Shown here: in pieces, positions 14,386-23,099 of the stretch
Layout of the letters: the number at the start of each line of letters is the position of its first letter
Numbering within the stretch: position 1 is the first letter of the stretch
Assembly (NCBI RefSeq): GCF_042650565.1
Contig: NZ_JBHSBH010000008.1
Coordinates: 310,001 to 374,000, forward strand
Direction of reading: 5' to 3'
Length of the DNA stretch: 64,000 nucleotides
Source of the DNA: Nocardiopsis_B sediminis
GTDB lineage: Bacteria; Actinomycetota; Actinomycetes; Streptosporangiales; Streptosporangiaceae
Translations under genes and position numbers: made by a program
Notes under the pieces: generated by a model
The model's database searches: none
Told to the model about the DNA's origin: nothing
What the model saw: only the letters and a program-made list of their open reading frames with translations

Positions 14386-15339
14386 TCACCGCGCCACCGC
14401 CTCCGGCGCACCGTCGCGGGGCACGACCACGCCCGATGCGCGGGGGCGCGAGCGGGTCAGCGCCATCGCGGTGACCGACACCAGCACGAGCGCGCCGCCC
14501 GCCCACTGGCTCCAGGTGGGCTGGGCGCCCAGGACCGCGACCCCCACCACCGCCGACACCAGCGGGAACGCGAGCTCGGCCAAGGTCGCCCGGCTGGCCG
14601 CCGTGCGCCCCAGGCCCCAGTAGTACAGCGACAGGGCCGCCAAGCCCGGGATCAGCGCCAGCGCGATGATCATGGGCAGGTGGGAGGGGGCGACCACCAG
14701 GGGCGCGCCGGTGGCGGCCGCGATCGCCAGCGCCACCGGCAGCGCGATGGTGAACCGCAGCGCGGTCACGTGCATGAAGGACAGCCGCGTCCCGGCCAGC
14801 CGGCCCAGCACCGTGCCCGCGGCCCACAGCGCCGCCGCGCCGATGGCGAGGGCCGCGGCCTTCGCGCTGCTCAGGCTGACGGAGAAGGGGTCGGGGAAGG
14901 CCAGGAACCAGGCGCCCGCCAGCGCGGGCACCGCGTACAGCGCGAAGCGGGGGGTGAGGCGCTCGCCGAGCACGGCCACCGCGAGCAGGATCGCGAACAG
15001 CGGCTGGAGCTTCTGCAACACCTGGGGGGTGATGGGGTCGCCGGTGGCGAAGGCCATGGTGAACAGGGTGGTCGCCAGCGCCGAGGAACCGCCCCCGATG
15101 AGCACCATCGCCGTGATCACCCGCGCCCCGGCCCCGGCCAGGGCGCGGAAGGCCGGGACGGCCCACGGCAGCAGCAGGACCGCGATGACCGCGTGCTCAT
15201 AGAGGACGATGGTGGGCGCGGGCAGGACCGCCGCGAGGGGGTCGCGCATCAGCGCGGAGGTCCCCCAGAACCCGGCGGCGATCGCCACCGCCCACATCCG
15301 GTCCCCACTGCGCGTCCGTGCCACGTCCCACGTCCTCAT
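14386..15339 (-). CDS. EamA/DMT-family transporter
   Basis: About 317 aa with ten predicted TM helices in two EamA repeats (WAVAIAAGFWGTSALM at the start, LAELAFPLVSAVVGVAVLG in the second repeat). Members export amino acids, purines or drugs. The start is uncertain: ATG 15339, ATG 15297 (closest to TM1) or ATG 15405. It converges with the methyltransferase gene. No partner gene suggests the substrate. Confidence 0.85.
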   Translation of the reverse strand: MRTWDVARTRSGDRMWAVAIAAGFWGTSALMRDPLAAVLPAPTIVLYEHAVIAVLLLPWAVPAFRALAGAGARVITAMVLIGGGSSALATTLFTMAFATGDPITPQVLQKLQPLFAILLAVAVLGERLTPRFALYAVPALAGAWFLAFPDPFSVSLSSAKAAALAIGAAALWAAGTVLGRLAGTRLSFMHVTALRFTIALPVALAIAAATGAPLVVAPSHLPMIIALALIPGLAALSLYYWGLGRTAASRATLAELAFPLVSAVVGVAVLGAQPTWSQWAGGALVLVSVTAMALTRSRPRASGVVVPRDGAPEAVAR

Positions 15340-15697
15340 TCTCGAAGCCACCACCGCCGGACCGCCGTACACGGCGGCGACAATGGAGAACAGCCGCCCG
15401 GCCACGCTGATTCCGCCTGCGGGTGGGACATTGAGGACACGAAGCGGTGATCCGGCGCTCGTTGTGCGTCCGCGACCTGGGGCCGTCCGTGCGCAACGGC
15501 TGGGCGGGGTCCGTCGGCCGGAACACGGGGCGTGCCGCCGGAGGGCGCGGTGCGCCCGGCGGCCGTCGCCCCGTGACTCCGCCGGCGAGGGGAGAGAGTC
15601 GGCACTCTTTCCCGCTGCGGGGCGGACGCCCGCTGTGTCGCAGGCGGGTCCGTGCTGGGACGATCGCGGCTTGAGGATGTGGCGCTAATGTCCCCGT
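15340..15697. other. Intergenic region, no gene supported
   Basis: About 360 bp between the divergent EamA and methyltransferase genes. GC-rich, with no convincing coding frame, RNA or strong dyad. Confidence 0.5.
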
Positions 15698-16318
15698 ATG
15701 GATCTCGCAGCCGCAGTAGCGCTGTTCGACGATGCCGCCGCCCGGTACGGCGATGCGTTCCACCGGCTGGTCGCGGACCGGCTCGTCGGCGGGGTGGACG
15801 GCGCGGTCGCGCCGCGGGTGGTGCTCGACGCCGCCACCGGGACCGGCGACGCCGCGTTCGCCGTGCTGCGGCGGTTCCGGCCGGAGCGGATCGTCGCCAT
15901 CGACCTGTCGCCGCGGATGGTAGAGCGCGCCGTTGCGGCCGCCGCCGAGCACGATCCCGACGGGCGCATCGAGTGGCGGACCGGGCCCGCGGCGCCCGCG
16001 CCGGTCGCCGATGCCGCCGTCGACCTCGTCGTGTGCGCGTCGTCGCTGCACTTTCTCGGGATGGGGGCGCTGCGCGACTGGCGGCGCGTGCTGCGCCCGG
16101 GCGGGCGGGTCGCCTTCAGCCTGCCCGCGGCGGCCACCTTCCGGCCCGCGCCCGCCTTCGCCGACCTCGTGCACGCCGACATCCCGATCCCCGACGACGA
16201 GGACGCGGCGGCGGCCATCGCCACCGCCGCGGGCTTCACCCGGGCCCGGGCCGAACGGCTCGTCGCCGGTGACGACCGCCCCCGCACGGGCTTCCTCGTC
16301 CACGCCACCGCCCCGTGA
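15698..16318 (+). CDS. Class I SAM-dependent methyltransferase (short)
   Basis: 206 aa, ATG 15698. Motif I VVLDAATGTGDAAFAVL, acidic motif II AIDLSPRMVERAV, and LRPGGRVAFSLP. This resembles small UbiE/Methyltransf_25 proteins; the substrate is unknown. The C-terminal helix-strand region (FTRARAERLVAGDD) replaces the larger cap of the methyltransferase at 13523, so they are not close paralogues. No linked enzyme is adjacent. Confidence 0.85.
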   Translation: MDLAAAVALFDDAAARYGDAFHRLVADRLVGGVDGAVAPRVVLDAATGTGDAAFAVLRRFRPERIVAIDLSPRMVERAVAAAAEHDPDGRIEWRTGPAAPAPVADAAVDLVVCASSLHFLGMGALRDWRRVLRPGGRVAFSLPAAATFRPAPAFADLVHADIPIPDDEDAAAAIATAAGFTRARAERLVAGDDRPRTGFLVHATAP

Positions 16319-16442
16319 CCGCGCCCGGCCCGACGGCCCGGATCGGCGGCGCGGGCCATCGCCCACGCGTCGCCGCAGCGGCCATCGCGGCGGGCTTCGC
16401 GCTCGCTGCCACCGCCGGCCCGCCCTGTCCGGGCGCCGGGCC

Positions 16443-16790
16443 TCAGCGGTGGGTCAAGACGTTGACCACCCGGCCGTCGGGGTCGCGGACGAAGAAGCGG
16501 CGCACTCCCCATTCCTCGTCCTGCAACGGGTGGACGATCTCCGCGCCGGTGGCGCGCATCGCGGCGTGGACCGCATCGACGTCGTCGACCTCGATGCTGA
16601 TGTCGGGCACCACGGGCCCGGTCTCGTCATGGGTGGCGAGACCGACCTGGGCCGTGGGCACCGAGGGCGAGGCCAGGGTGACGATCCAGCCGAGGTCCAT
16701 GACCTCGTCCAGGCCCAGTGCCCCATAGAACGCGCGGCTCCCGCCGAGGTCGCGGGTGTGGATGTTGGGGACGATCCGGCGGACGGACAT
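16443..16790 (-). CDS. VOC-family (glyoxalase/dioxygenase superfamily) protein
   Basis: 115 aa. ATG 16790 is chosen because GGAG precedes it and homology begins at MSVRRIVPNIHTRD. Two beta-alpha-beta-beta-beta repeats are visible, ending VRDPDGRVVNVLTH with its D-P-D/N-G turn. VOC proteins bind a metal for isomerase, dioxygenase or thiol-transfer reactions, or sequester drugs. The specific role is not evident. Confidence 0.82.
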   Translation of the reverse strand: MSVRRIVPNIHTRDLGGSRAFYGALGLDEVMDLGWIVTLASPSVPTAQVGLATHDETGPVVPDISIEVDDVDAVHAAMRATGAEIVHPLQDEEWGVRRFFVRDPDGRVVNVLTHR

Positions 16791-16912
16791 CGGCGGCTCC
16801 GATCCAGGGCAGGTACAGGTGCGCCCACCATATCCGAACGCGTGTGCGAACCCCAGGAGGCGCCGATGGCCGGGACCCCGCAGGGCCCCGGCCATCGGCC
16901 GGCGGGCGGCGG

Positions 16913-17923
16913 CTAGGCCGCCGTGTCCAGCAGCAGGAGCCGGTCGAGCATGTCCTGCAAGGTCACCAGCCCCACCAGGCGGCCGTCGACCTCGACGAGC
17001 GCCAAGTGGCTGCGGCTCTCCCGCATGATGCTCAGCGCCGCATAGATCGGCGTGGCCGCCTCCAGGGTCAGCACCGGCCGCATGAGGTCGGCCGCGGTGG
17101 TCTCCGCGGGGCTCGTCAGCGCGTCGCGCACGTGCAGCACGCCCACCGGGGCCTCCCCGTCCATCACGACCAGCCGCAGGTGGCCCGACTCCCGGGAGAG
17201 CCGCTTGATCTCCTCCAGGGACGCGTCGGGCGACACCGCCGCCAGCTCCTCCCGGGCCGTCACGATCTCGCGCAGCGGCCGGGAGTTCACCTCCAGCGCC
17301 GTCGCCAGCTGCTCGCGGCGGTCCTCGTCCAGCGCACCGGCCTTCGCCGAATGGTCGACGAGCTCCCGCAGGTCATCGGGGCCGTGCCCGGAGGCCACCT
17401 CGTCGACCGCCTCGACGCCCACCCGGTGCAGGCACCAGTTGGCCATGCCGTTCAGCGCGACCAGCAGCGGCCGCGTGAACCACATGAACGCCCGCATCGG
17501 GATCGCCAGCAGCGTCGCCGACCGCTCCGGGTGGGAGATGGCCCACGACTTCGGCGCCATCTCGCCCACCACCAGGTGCAGGAACGTCACCACGATCAGC
17601 GAGACGACGAACGACACCACATAGGCCGCCGCCTCCGGCATCCACGTGAAGAGCGGCTCCATCAGGTGGTGCACCGCCGGCTTGGTGATCGCACCCAGCG
17701 CCAGCGTGCACAGGGTGATCCCCAGCTGCGAGCCCGCGAGCAGCAGCGACAGGTCGCGGGCGCTCTTCAGCGCCGCGCGCGCCGACGCACTGGTCTCGGC
17801 GGCCTCCTCCAGCCGGTACCGGCGCGCGGCCACCAGCGCGAACTCGATGGCCACGAAGAACGCGCTGAGCGCGATGATGGCCACCGAGATGGCCAGGGCC
17901 ACGATCGGGTTCATGTCGCTCAT
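16913..17923 (-). CDS. CNNM/CorC-type membrane protein with CBS pair (short paralogue)
   Basis: 336 aa. The N-terminal DUF21/CNNM domain has about four TM segments (MNPIVALAISVAIIALSAFFVAIEFALVAARR, GITLCTLALGAITKP). A CBS pair follows (~200-325). It lacks the CorC_HlyC C-terminal domain of its neighbour. The family takes part in Mg2+/Co2+ homeostasis, often mislabelled hemolysin. The start overlaps the stop of the upstream gene (ATGA), so the two are translated together and may form a heterodimer. Confidence 0.9.
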   Translation of the reverse strand: MSDMNPIVALAISVAIIALSAFFVAIEFALVAARRYRLEEAAETSASARAALKSARDLSLLLAGSQLGITLCTLALGAITKPAVHHLMEPLFTWMPEAAAYVVSFVVSLIVVTFLHLVVGEMAPKSWAISHPERSATLLAIPMRAFMWFTRPLLVALNGMANWCLHRVGVEAVDEVASGHGPDDLRELVDHSAKAGALDEDRREQLATALEVNSRPLREIVTAREELAAVSPDASLEEIKRLSRESGHLRLVVMDGEAPVGVLHVRDALTSPAETTAADLMRPVLTLEAATPIYAALSIMRESRSHLALVEVDGRLVGLVTLQDMLDRLLLLDTAA

Positions 17924-19308
17924 GCGTTCACCTCGCTGTCCCGCGCCGCGAGGTCGGCCTCGCGCTCGCGCAGTTCGAGCCGTACCGTCTCGGGCACGTG
18001 CCGGTCGACGTTCTCCACGCTCAGCGCCACCGAGCGGTGCGGTTCGTCGTCATGGGCGCCCGGGTGGCGCGGCAGGTCGACGACCACTTGGTCCCCGGGC
18101 TCGGGCAGGCGGCGCAGCTCGTTGATGACGAGCCCGCCGATGGTCTCGTAGTCGCCCTCGGGCAGGTCGTGCCCGAGCAGCCGCTCGACCTCGTCGACGT
18201 GCAGCGCCCCCGGCAGCAGCCAGCTGCCGTCCTCGCTCACGCGCGCCTCACCGGCGTCCTCGGGGTCGTGCTCGTCGGCGATCTCCCCGACCAGCTCTTC
18301 GGCGATGTCCTCGGTGGTGATGACACCGGCCAGCCCCCCGTACTCGTCGACCACGCAGGCGAACTCCTCGTCGGCGTCGCGCAGCTGGTCGAGCACGCCG
18401 GGCAGCGGGAGCGAGCCCGGCACGAGCACCGCGGGGCGGGCGACCGAGGAGACCTTGACCGAGCCGAGGTCGGCGTCGCCCAGTGCCAGGACGTCGCGCA
18501 GGCAGATGACGCCCACGATGTCGTCCAGCCCTTCGCCCATCACGGGGAATCGGGAGTGGCCTGAGGCCATTGCCTCCACCACCCGGCTGACCGGGTCGCC
18601 GACCTCAACGGTGGCGACCTGGGGCCGCGGGATCATGGCGTGCTCGGCGGTGCGGTCGTGGAAGTCCAGCGTGCGGTCCAGCAGGGTGGACAGCTCCGCG
18701 GGCAGGTCGCCGCTCTCGCGGGACTCCTCCACGATCCGTTCCAGGTCGCGCGGGGTGGCCGCGTGCTGGACGTCCTCGACCGGCTCGATGCGCACCGCCC
18801 GCAGCAGCAGGATCGCGGCCTGGTCGAACAGCCAGATCAGCCCGCCGAAGATGCGCAGGTAGATCGCGGTCGACAGGGCCAGCCAGCGCGCGACCGGCTC
18901 GGGCCGGGCGATCGCCAGGTTCTTCGGGAACAGCTCCCCGAAGACCATCTGGACCACGGTGGAGAACAGCAGCGCCAGGACGGTGCCGACGGCGATGCCC
19001 GTGCCCGTGGGGACCCCCGCGCCACCGAGCAGTTCACCGATCCCGGCGCCGATCATGGGCTCGGCGACGTAACCGACCAGCAGGCCGGTGACGGTGATGC
19101 CGAGCTGGGCGCCGGACAGCATGAACGAGGTGCGTCCGGTGATCTCAAGGGCGCGTCGCGCGCCGGCGTCGCCTTGGGCGGCGCGGGCCTTCAGGCGGGA
19201 GCGGTCCACCGCCATGTAGCCGAACTCCTGGGCGACGAAGTATCCGGTCGCCGCGGTGATCAGGATGACCACCAGCGCTCCGAGGAGGATGCTGAGGATG
19301 GTGCTCAT
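17920..19308 (-). CDS. CNNM/CorC-type transporter with CBS and CorC_HlyC domains
   Basis: 462 aa. DUF21/CNNM membrane domain (1-185, LGALVVILITAATGYFVAQE), CBS pair (~205-330) and CorC_HlyC domain (~345-430, DGSWLLPGALHVDEVERLLG). Full-length domain set for a Mg2+/Co2+ transport-related protein of the inner membrane. First gene of a two-gene unit with the shorter paralogue. The ~150-bp leader upstream contains a 9-bp hairpin and a possible -10 element. Confidence 0.92.
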   Translation of the reverse strand: MSTILSILLGALVVILITAATGYFVAQEFGYMAVDRSRLKARAAQGDAGARRALEITGRTSFMLSGAQLGITVTGLLVGYVAEPMIGAGIGELLGGAGVPTGTGIAVGTVLALLFSTVVQMVFGELFPKNLAIARPEPVARWLALSTAIYLRIFGGLIWLFDQAAILLLRAVRIEPVEDVQHAATPRDLERIVEESRESGDLPAELSTLLDRTLDFHDRTAEHAMIPRPQVATVEVGDPVSRVVEAMASGHSRFPVMGEGLDDIVGVICLRDVLALGDADLGSVKVSSVARPAVLVPGSLPLPGVLDQLRDADEEFACVVDEYGGLAGVITTEDIAEELVGEIADEHDPEDAGEARVSEDGSWLLPGALHVDEVERLLGHDLPEGDYETIGGLVINELRRLPEPGDQVVVDLPRHPGAHDDEPHRSVALSVENVDRHVPETVRLELREREADLAARDSEVNA

Positions 19309-19633
19309 GATGTCGCACGCACCGCCTCGGAGCTGTCAATTCCGGTGCGCGCGCCGCCTGGTGAAGGGGGCTCGTCTGAATCAGGGCCGCAGCGTCCGTC
19401 AAGGACGCTGCCGGTACTTCGGGACGGGTCCACTTTTCCTCTCTCTTCTCTCGTACACCGAGGATACGAATATGGAACCGGAGAAATTCCCCGGAGTCGC
19501 GGGTTGAATCATGGATTTTGGACGAGATTGCCCTCGTCACGGGGGGTGCGTGGCGATAGAGGGCATCTCCGGGGACACCGGAGGCGGGCCGCGCGGCACC
19601 GGCCGGGACTGCGGGGGCGGGGGCTCAGTCGGC
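19309..19633 (-). promoter_or_regulatory. Leader of the CNNM operon with perfect stem-loop
   Basis: GCAGCGTCC (19389-19397) pairs perfectly with 19403-19411 around a 5-nt loop, about 80 nt before the start codon. A CATATTCGTATCC stretch further upstream may contain the -10. The mRNA would carry a structured leader. I could not match it to the M-box or another known metal riboswitch. The right part (19500-19633) holds nothing recognisable. Confidence 0.4.
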
Positions 19634-20188
19634 CTAGGCGCCGTCCTCTGCCGGGACGGGGGCCGCCTGCCACTCGCGCCGCCGGGTCTCGGCGACGGCG
19701 ATCGCCGTGGCCACGGCGACGTTCAGCGAGCCGACCCGCCCGATCTGCGGGATGAAGGCGACCGAATCGGCGGCGGCCAGCAGAGCGGGGGAGCACCCGT
19801 GGTCCTCGGCGCCAACGGCCAGGCACACATCGCCCTCAAGGGGCGCCTCGTGCAGCGGGGCGGCGCCGGTCGCCAGCTCGATCGCCACGACTCTGAACCC
19901 GGCCTCGCGGGCCGCGGTGACGGCCTCGGCCGAGGTGCGCAGCTTCTCCCAGCGCAGCTTCTTCTCCGACCCCAGAGCGGTCTTGCCGACCTGGGGGTGG
20001 GTGGGCTCGATGGCGTTGCCGGAGAGCCAGAGGGCCTCGACCCCGAACGCCGCGCACGTGCGCAGGATGGATCCCAGGTTGAACGGCTGGGTGACGGATT
20101 CGACGATCAGGCCGACCCGGCCCTGGGTGCGCTGGCGCCAGTGGCGGTTCAGTCGCTTGACGTCAGTGGGGCGCAGCTGCGTGCTCAC
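19634..20188 (-). CDS. SpoU/TrmH-family RNA 2'-O-methyltransferase
   Basis: 184 aa, GTG start. SPOUT motifs are complete: motif 1 VTQPFNLGSILRTCAAFG with the catalytic Arg, motif 2 LAVGAEDHGCSPAL and motif 3 IPQIGRVGSLNVAVATAIA. It methylates a ribose in tRNA or rRNA using SAM through a trefoil knot. Similarity to TrmH-like enzymes suggests a tRNA target, but the target nucleotide is not assignable. The next gene upstream on this strand is another RNA-type methyltransferase. Confidence 0.92.
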   Translation of the reverse strand: MSTQLRPTDVKRLNRHWRQRTQGRVGLIVESVTQPFNLGSILRTCAAFGVEALWLSGNAIEPTHPQVGKTALGSEKKLRWEKLRTSAEAVTAAREAGFRVVAIELATGAAPLHEAPLEGDVCLAVGAEDHGCSPALLAAADSVAFIPQIGRVGSLNVAVATAIAVAETRRREWQAAPVPAEDGA

Positions 20189-20279
20189 CTGGGGTGTATT
20201 CCTCGTGCTTCCTGGCGGCGGGGTGCCGGATGTGTCGCCGCCCAGGATACAGACACGGCGCGCGCGTGCAGCAGGGACC

Positions 20280-20909
20280 TCACCTCCCGGCGCCGCGGGT
20301 CACCCGCAGGATGCGGAAGCCCGCCCGCGACGCCGCCCGCTCTGCGGGGAAGCCTTCGGCCTCCAGCCAGCGCTGGAGGGAGTCCGCGCCCAGGTTGCGC
20401 TGCACCACTAGGTGCGCGGCGCCCTCGGCCGAGAGGCGGCCCAGCCACGTGCGCAGCAGCCCGTGCAGGACGGGCTTGCCCACCCGAATCGGCGGGTTGG
20501 ACCAGATCGCGTCGAAGGGGCCGTCGAGGTCCGGGCCCGGCTCCGCCGGGGTGCCGTCGGCGGCGATGAGCCGGAAATCGGCGTTGGCCACCCCGTTGGC
20601 CTCGGCGTTGGCGCGGGCCAGGCCCACGGCACGCGCGTTGACGTCCACGCCGGTGACCGACGCCCCGGGCGCGCGCCGGGCCAGCGCCAGCGCGATCGGG
20701 CCGTACCCGCAGCCCACGTCGAGCAGCCGGCCGTGCTGCGGCGGGGCGGGCACGCTTTCGAGGAGCACGCGGGTGCCGAGGTCGACGCGGTCGGGGGAGA
20801 ACATCCCGCGGTCGGTGCCCAGCCGCAGGTGCAGGTCGGGCAGGACGAGGTCGACGGTCGACGGCCTGCTGGCGGCCTCCGGCTCGGAGTCGAAGTAGTG
20901 CTGGGCCAC
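20280..20909 (-). CDS. RsmC/RlmG-type N2-guanine methyltransferase
   Basis: 209 aa, GTG start. HYFDSEPEA at the N-terminus, DRGMFSPDRVDLGTRVLL, motif I LLDVGCGYGPIALALA and the catalytic loop SNPPIRVGK (NPPY/F-type motif IV for exocyclic amino methylation). This is the single-domain form of the RsmC family that methylates rRNA guanines. It is divergent from the SDR gene across a perfect palindrome. Confidence 0.9.
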   Translation of the reverse strand: MAQHYFDSEPEAASRPSTVDLVLPDLHLRLGTDRGMFSPDRVDLGTRVLLESVPAPPQHGRLLDVGCGYGPIALALARRAPGASVTGVDVNARAVGLARANAEANGVANADFRLIAADGTPAEPGPDLDGPFDAIWSNPPIRVGKPVLHGLLRTWLGRLSAEGAAHLVVQRNLGADSLQRWLEAEGFPAERAASRAGFRILRVTRGAGR

Positions 20910-20949
20910 CCGGTGACGCTACCAGGTGCGGGGGAGCGGGGGTGGAGGG

Positions 20950-20967
20950 ACCGACCGGCCGGTCGGT
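20950..20967. promoter_or_regulatory. Perfect 18-bp palindrome, TetR-type operator
   Basis: ACCGACCGGCCGGTCGGT is self-complementary and lies 41 bp from the RsmC-type start and 43 bp from the SDR start. TetR regulators of fatty-acid and alcohol metabolism in actinobacteria often bind ACCGACC..GGTCGGT dyads. No TetR gene is adjacent, so the regulator must act from elsewhere. Confidence 0.6.
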
Positions 20968-21009
20968 ACTGTGATCGGCGCACGCCGCACCGACGGAAGG
21001 GACGGGGCC

Positions 21010-21769
21010 GTGGGACGTTTCGACGGCAAGACCGCGATCATCACCGGGGCCAGCCGCGGCATCGGCCTCGCCGCCGCACGGCGCATCGTCAAGGAGGGCG
21101 GCCGGGTCGTGGTCACCGCCCGCGACCCCGGCCCGCTGCGCGAGGCCGTCGACGCCCTCGGCGGCACCGGCACCGCGCTGGGCATCGCCGGCAAGGCGCA
21201 CGACCCCGGCCACCGCGCCGAGGTCGTCGACCGGGCGCTGGCGGACTTCGGCCGCATCGACGTCCTGGTCAACAACGCGGGCATCAACCCGGTGTTCGGC
21301 CCGCTCATCGACGCCGACCCCGCGGCCATCGCCAAGATCTTCGAGGTCAACGTGATCGCCGCCGTCTCCTGGACCGCCGCGGTCCACCGCGCCTGGATGC
21401 GCGAGCACGGCGGCGCCGTGGTCAACGTCGCCTCCCTCGCCGGGCTGCACCCCTCACCCGGCATCGCCGCCTACGGCGCCAGCAAGGCCGCCCTGATCAA
21501 CGTCACCGCCCAGCTCGCCCACGAGCTGGCGCCGCGGGTACGCGTCAACGCCGTGGCGCCTGCCGTGGTCAAGACGCGGTTCGCCGCCGCCCTGTACGAG
21601 GCCGATGNNNNNNNNNNNNNNNNNNNNNNNNNNNCCCGCGGGCCGCCTGGGCACCCCTGAGGACGTCGCCGCCGCCATCGCCTACCTCGCCTCCGACGAG
21701 GCCGCCTGGGTCACCGGACAGACCCACGCCCTGGACGGCGGCCGCGCCCTGGGCGCGGGGATCGGTTAG
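21010..21769 (+). CDS. Short-chain dehydrogenase/reductase, interrupted by assembly gap
   Basis: GTG 21010. NAD(P)-binding TGASRGIG, NNAG (LVNNAGIN), catalytic Ser in NVASLAG and the YxxxK pair in AAYGASKAALIN. The C-terminal strand reads WVTGQTHALDGG. A 27-N gap (21608-21634) removes the part around residue 200. The frames on either side differ by one base, so the N count is an estimate and not evidence of a broken gene. Likely an alcohol or 3-ketoacyl reductase. Confidence 0.88.
21608..21634. other. Assembly gap (27 Ns)
   Basis: A run of N inside the SDR gene. The coding frames before and after it disagree by one base, so its real length is not 27. Confidence 0.99.
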
Positions 21770-21832
21770 GGCCCCGCTGGGGTGCCGAAGATCCGCCGTG
21801 TCCCACCGAACCGCAGGGGACGGGTTCCGGAT

Positions 21833-22300
21833 TCACCCGGCCGGGGCGAAGACGGGCCTGCCGTTCGCGCCCTCGCCGAGTTCGTCGTCGGGGGCGCCGG
21901 TGTTCTGGCAGGCGGTGAGCAGCCAGCGCCCGTCCTCCTTGGCCATGACCCACAACGGAGTGCCCACATCCGGCCCGTCCGGGGTCCGGTAGAACTGGCG
22001 CACCTTGACGGCGGCGACGTCGGGGCGGATGAACAGCACGTACTCCAGCTCGAACGTCACCGAGGTGTCCTGCATCGAGCCGGGAAGCGCCTGGTGGGTG
22101 AAGGCCGCGATCGCGTCGAGGCCGAAGAGGCGCTTGCCGCCGCCCGTCGTCCAGACCGCGTCGGTGCGGAACAGGCGGAGGAACTCATCGGGGAGCTCGC
22201 TGTTCTGGGCGTGCTCGACCGCGGCGATCACCTGCCTGATCGCGTCGATCTCCGCCTCGCGTGCGCCCGTGCCGGCGCTCGATTCGCTCGTGTCGCTCAT
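21833..22300 (-). CDS. SnoaL-like/SgcJ-EcaC family small protein
   Basis: 155 aa from ATG 22300; a GTG nine bases upstream is possible. An NTF2-like cone is indicated by EAEIDAIRQVIAAVEHA, FLRLFRTDAVWTT, FGLDAIAAFTHQALPG and KEDGRWLLTACQNTG. This group (SgcJ/EcaC, DUF4440-like) includes polyketide-related cyclases and unassigned enzymes. There is no biosynthetic context here, so the function is open. Confidence 0.8.
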   Translation of the reverse strand: MSDTSESSAGTGAREAEIDAIRQVIAAVEHAQNSELPDEFLRLFRTDAVWTTGGGKRLFGLDAIAAFTHQALPGSMQDTSVTFELEYVLFIRPDVAAVKVRQFYRTPDGPDVGTPLWVMAKEDGRWLLTACQNTGAPDDELGEGANGRPVFAPAG

Positions 22301-22634
22301 AGGGAGCACTCTGGAACATCAAGCGGACTCGAGGTCAAGGCCGCGGACCGGCGCCCCGGCGGGGAAACGGACATATCCGCATTTCACCGGCCCCGCGTTG
22401 CATGCATCTCGCCCTCTGGGGAAGATGGGAGGGGAGCGGTGGATACGGACGCCACCAGGCCGCACGCCCGCCTCGGACGCGGTCCGGCGCCCCCGCCGCC
22501 CGGCCCGGCGGCCCGGCCACGGCCCGTGCACCAGGGCGTGGCGCCATGGACGCGGGACCCCGCATCTGGAGACTCCGGCCGGAAGCCGCCTTCCGGTGCC
22601 CGTCCGGACGACACCATCGCTGGAGGTGGGCTCG

Positions 22635-22910
22635 ATGCACACCACGAAACGCTGGAACGTCGACATCCTGGTCTCCGAGGAGACCGAAGGCGACCGCTCG
22701 CGGACGATGGCCGAGGTCGGGCTCGACGCCGACGACGGAACCAGCCTGCGCGGCCACGGCATGGCCCAGAAGAACCCGATCGACAGCGACGTCCCCGAGA
22801 TCGGCGACGAGCTCGCCGTCTCCCGGGCGCTGGCCGACCTCGCCCGCCAGCTGCGGCTCGCGGCGTCGGAGGACATTTCGGACAACACCTCGACCCCGTG
22901 GATGCCGTGA
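22635..22910 (+). CDS. DUF1876 domain protein
   Basis: 91 aa. ATG 22635 follows GGAGGT. The DUF1876 pattern is clear: KRWNVDILVSEETEGDRSRT, an alpha-helical middle and a DEIGDELAVSRAL-type helix. Members have a dsRBD-like fold, are common in actinobacteria, often near stress genes, and have no established biochemical role. It stands alone, with no strong terminator. Confidence 0.88.
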   Translation: MHTTKRWNVDILVSEETEGDRSRTMAEVGLDADDGTSLRGHGMAQKNPIDSDVPEIGDELAVSRALADLARQLRLAASEDISDNTSTPWMP

Positions 22911-23099
22911 GGACCCATCCCCGAACAGGAGCCGGATGACCGCCCTGCCCCCGCGTCCGGCCGCCCGGCCGGCCGCGGAGTACCCTCCGCGGCCGATCCG
23001 CGCATCCTCCGGGCCCCGGCGGCCACGGCCGGTTGTGGACGCGTCGCAGCGGGCTGATGTTCACTGGGGCGTGATCATGCTGGGGCAGACTCGGCGACT

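Noticed and set aside
19309..19500. M-box magnesium riboswitch
   Set aside because: Only one strong hairpin is visible; the conserved core could not be recognised.
21010..21769. SDR pseudogene with a frameshift
   Set aside because: The frame change coincides with the N gap; both sides look intact.
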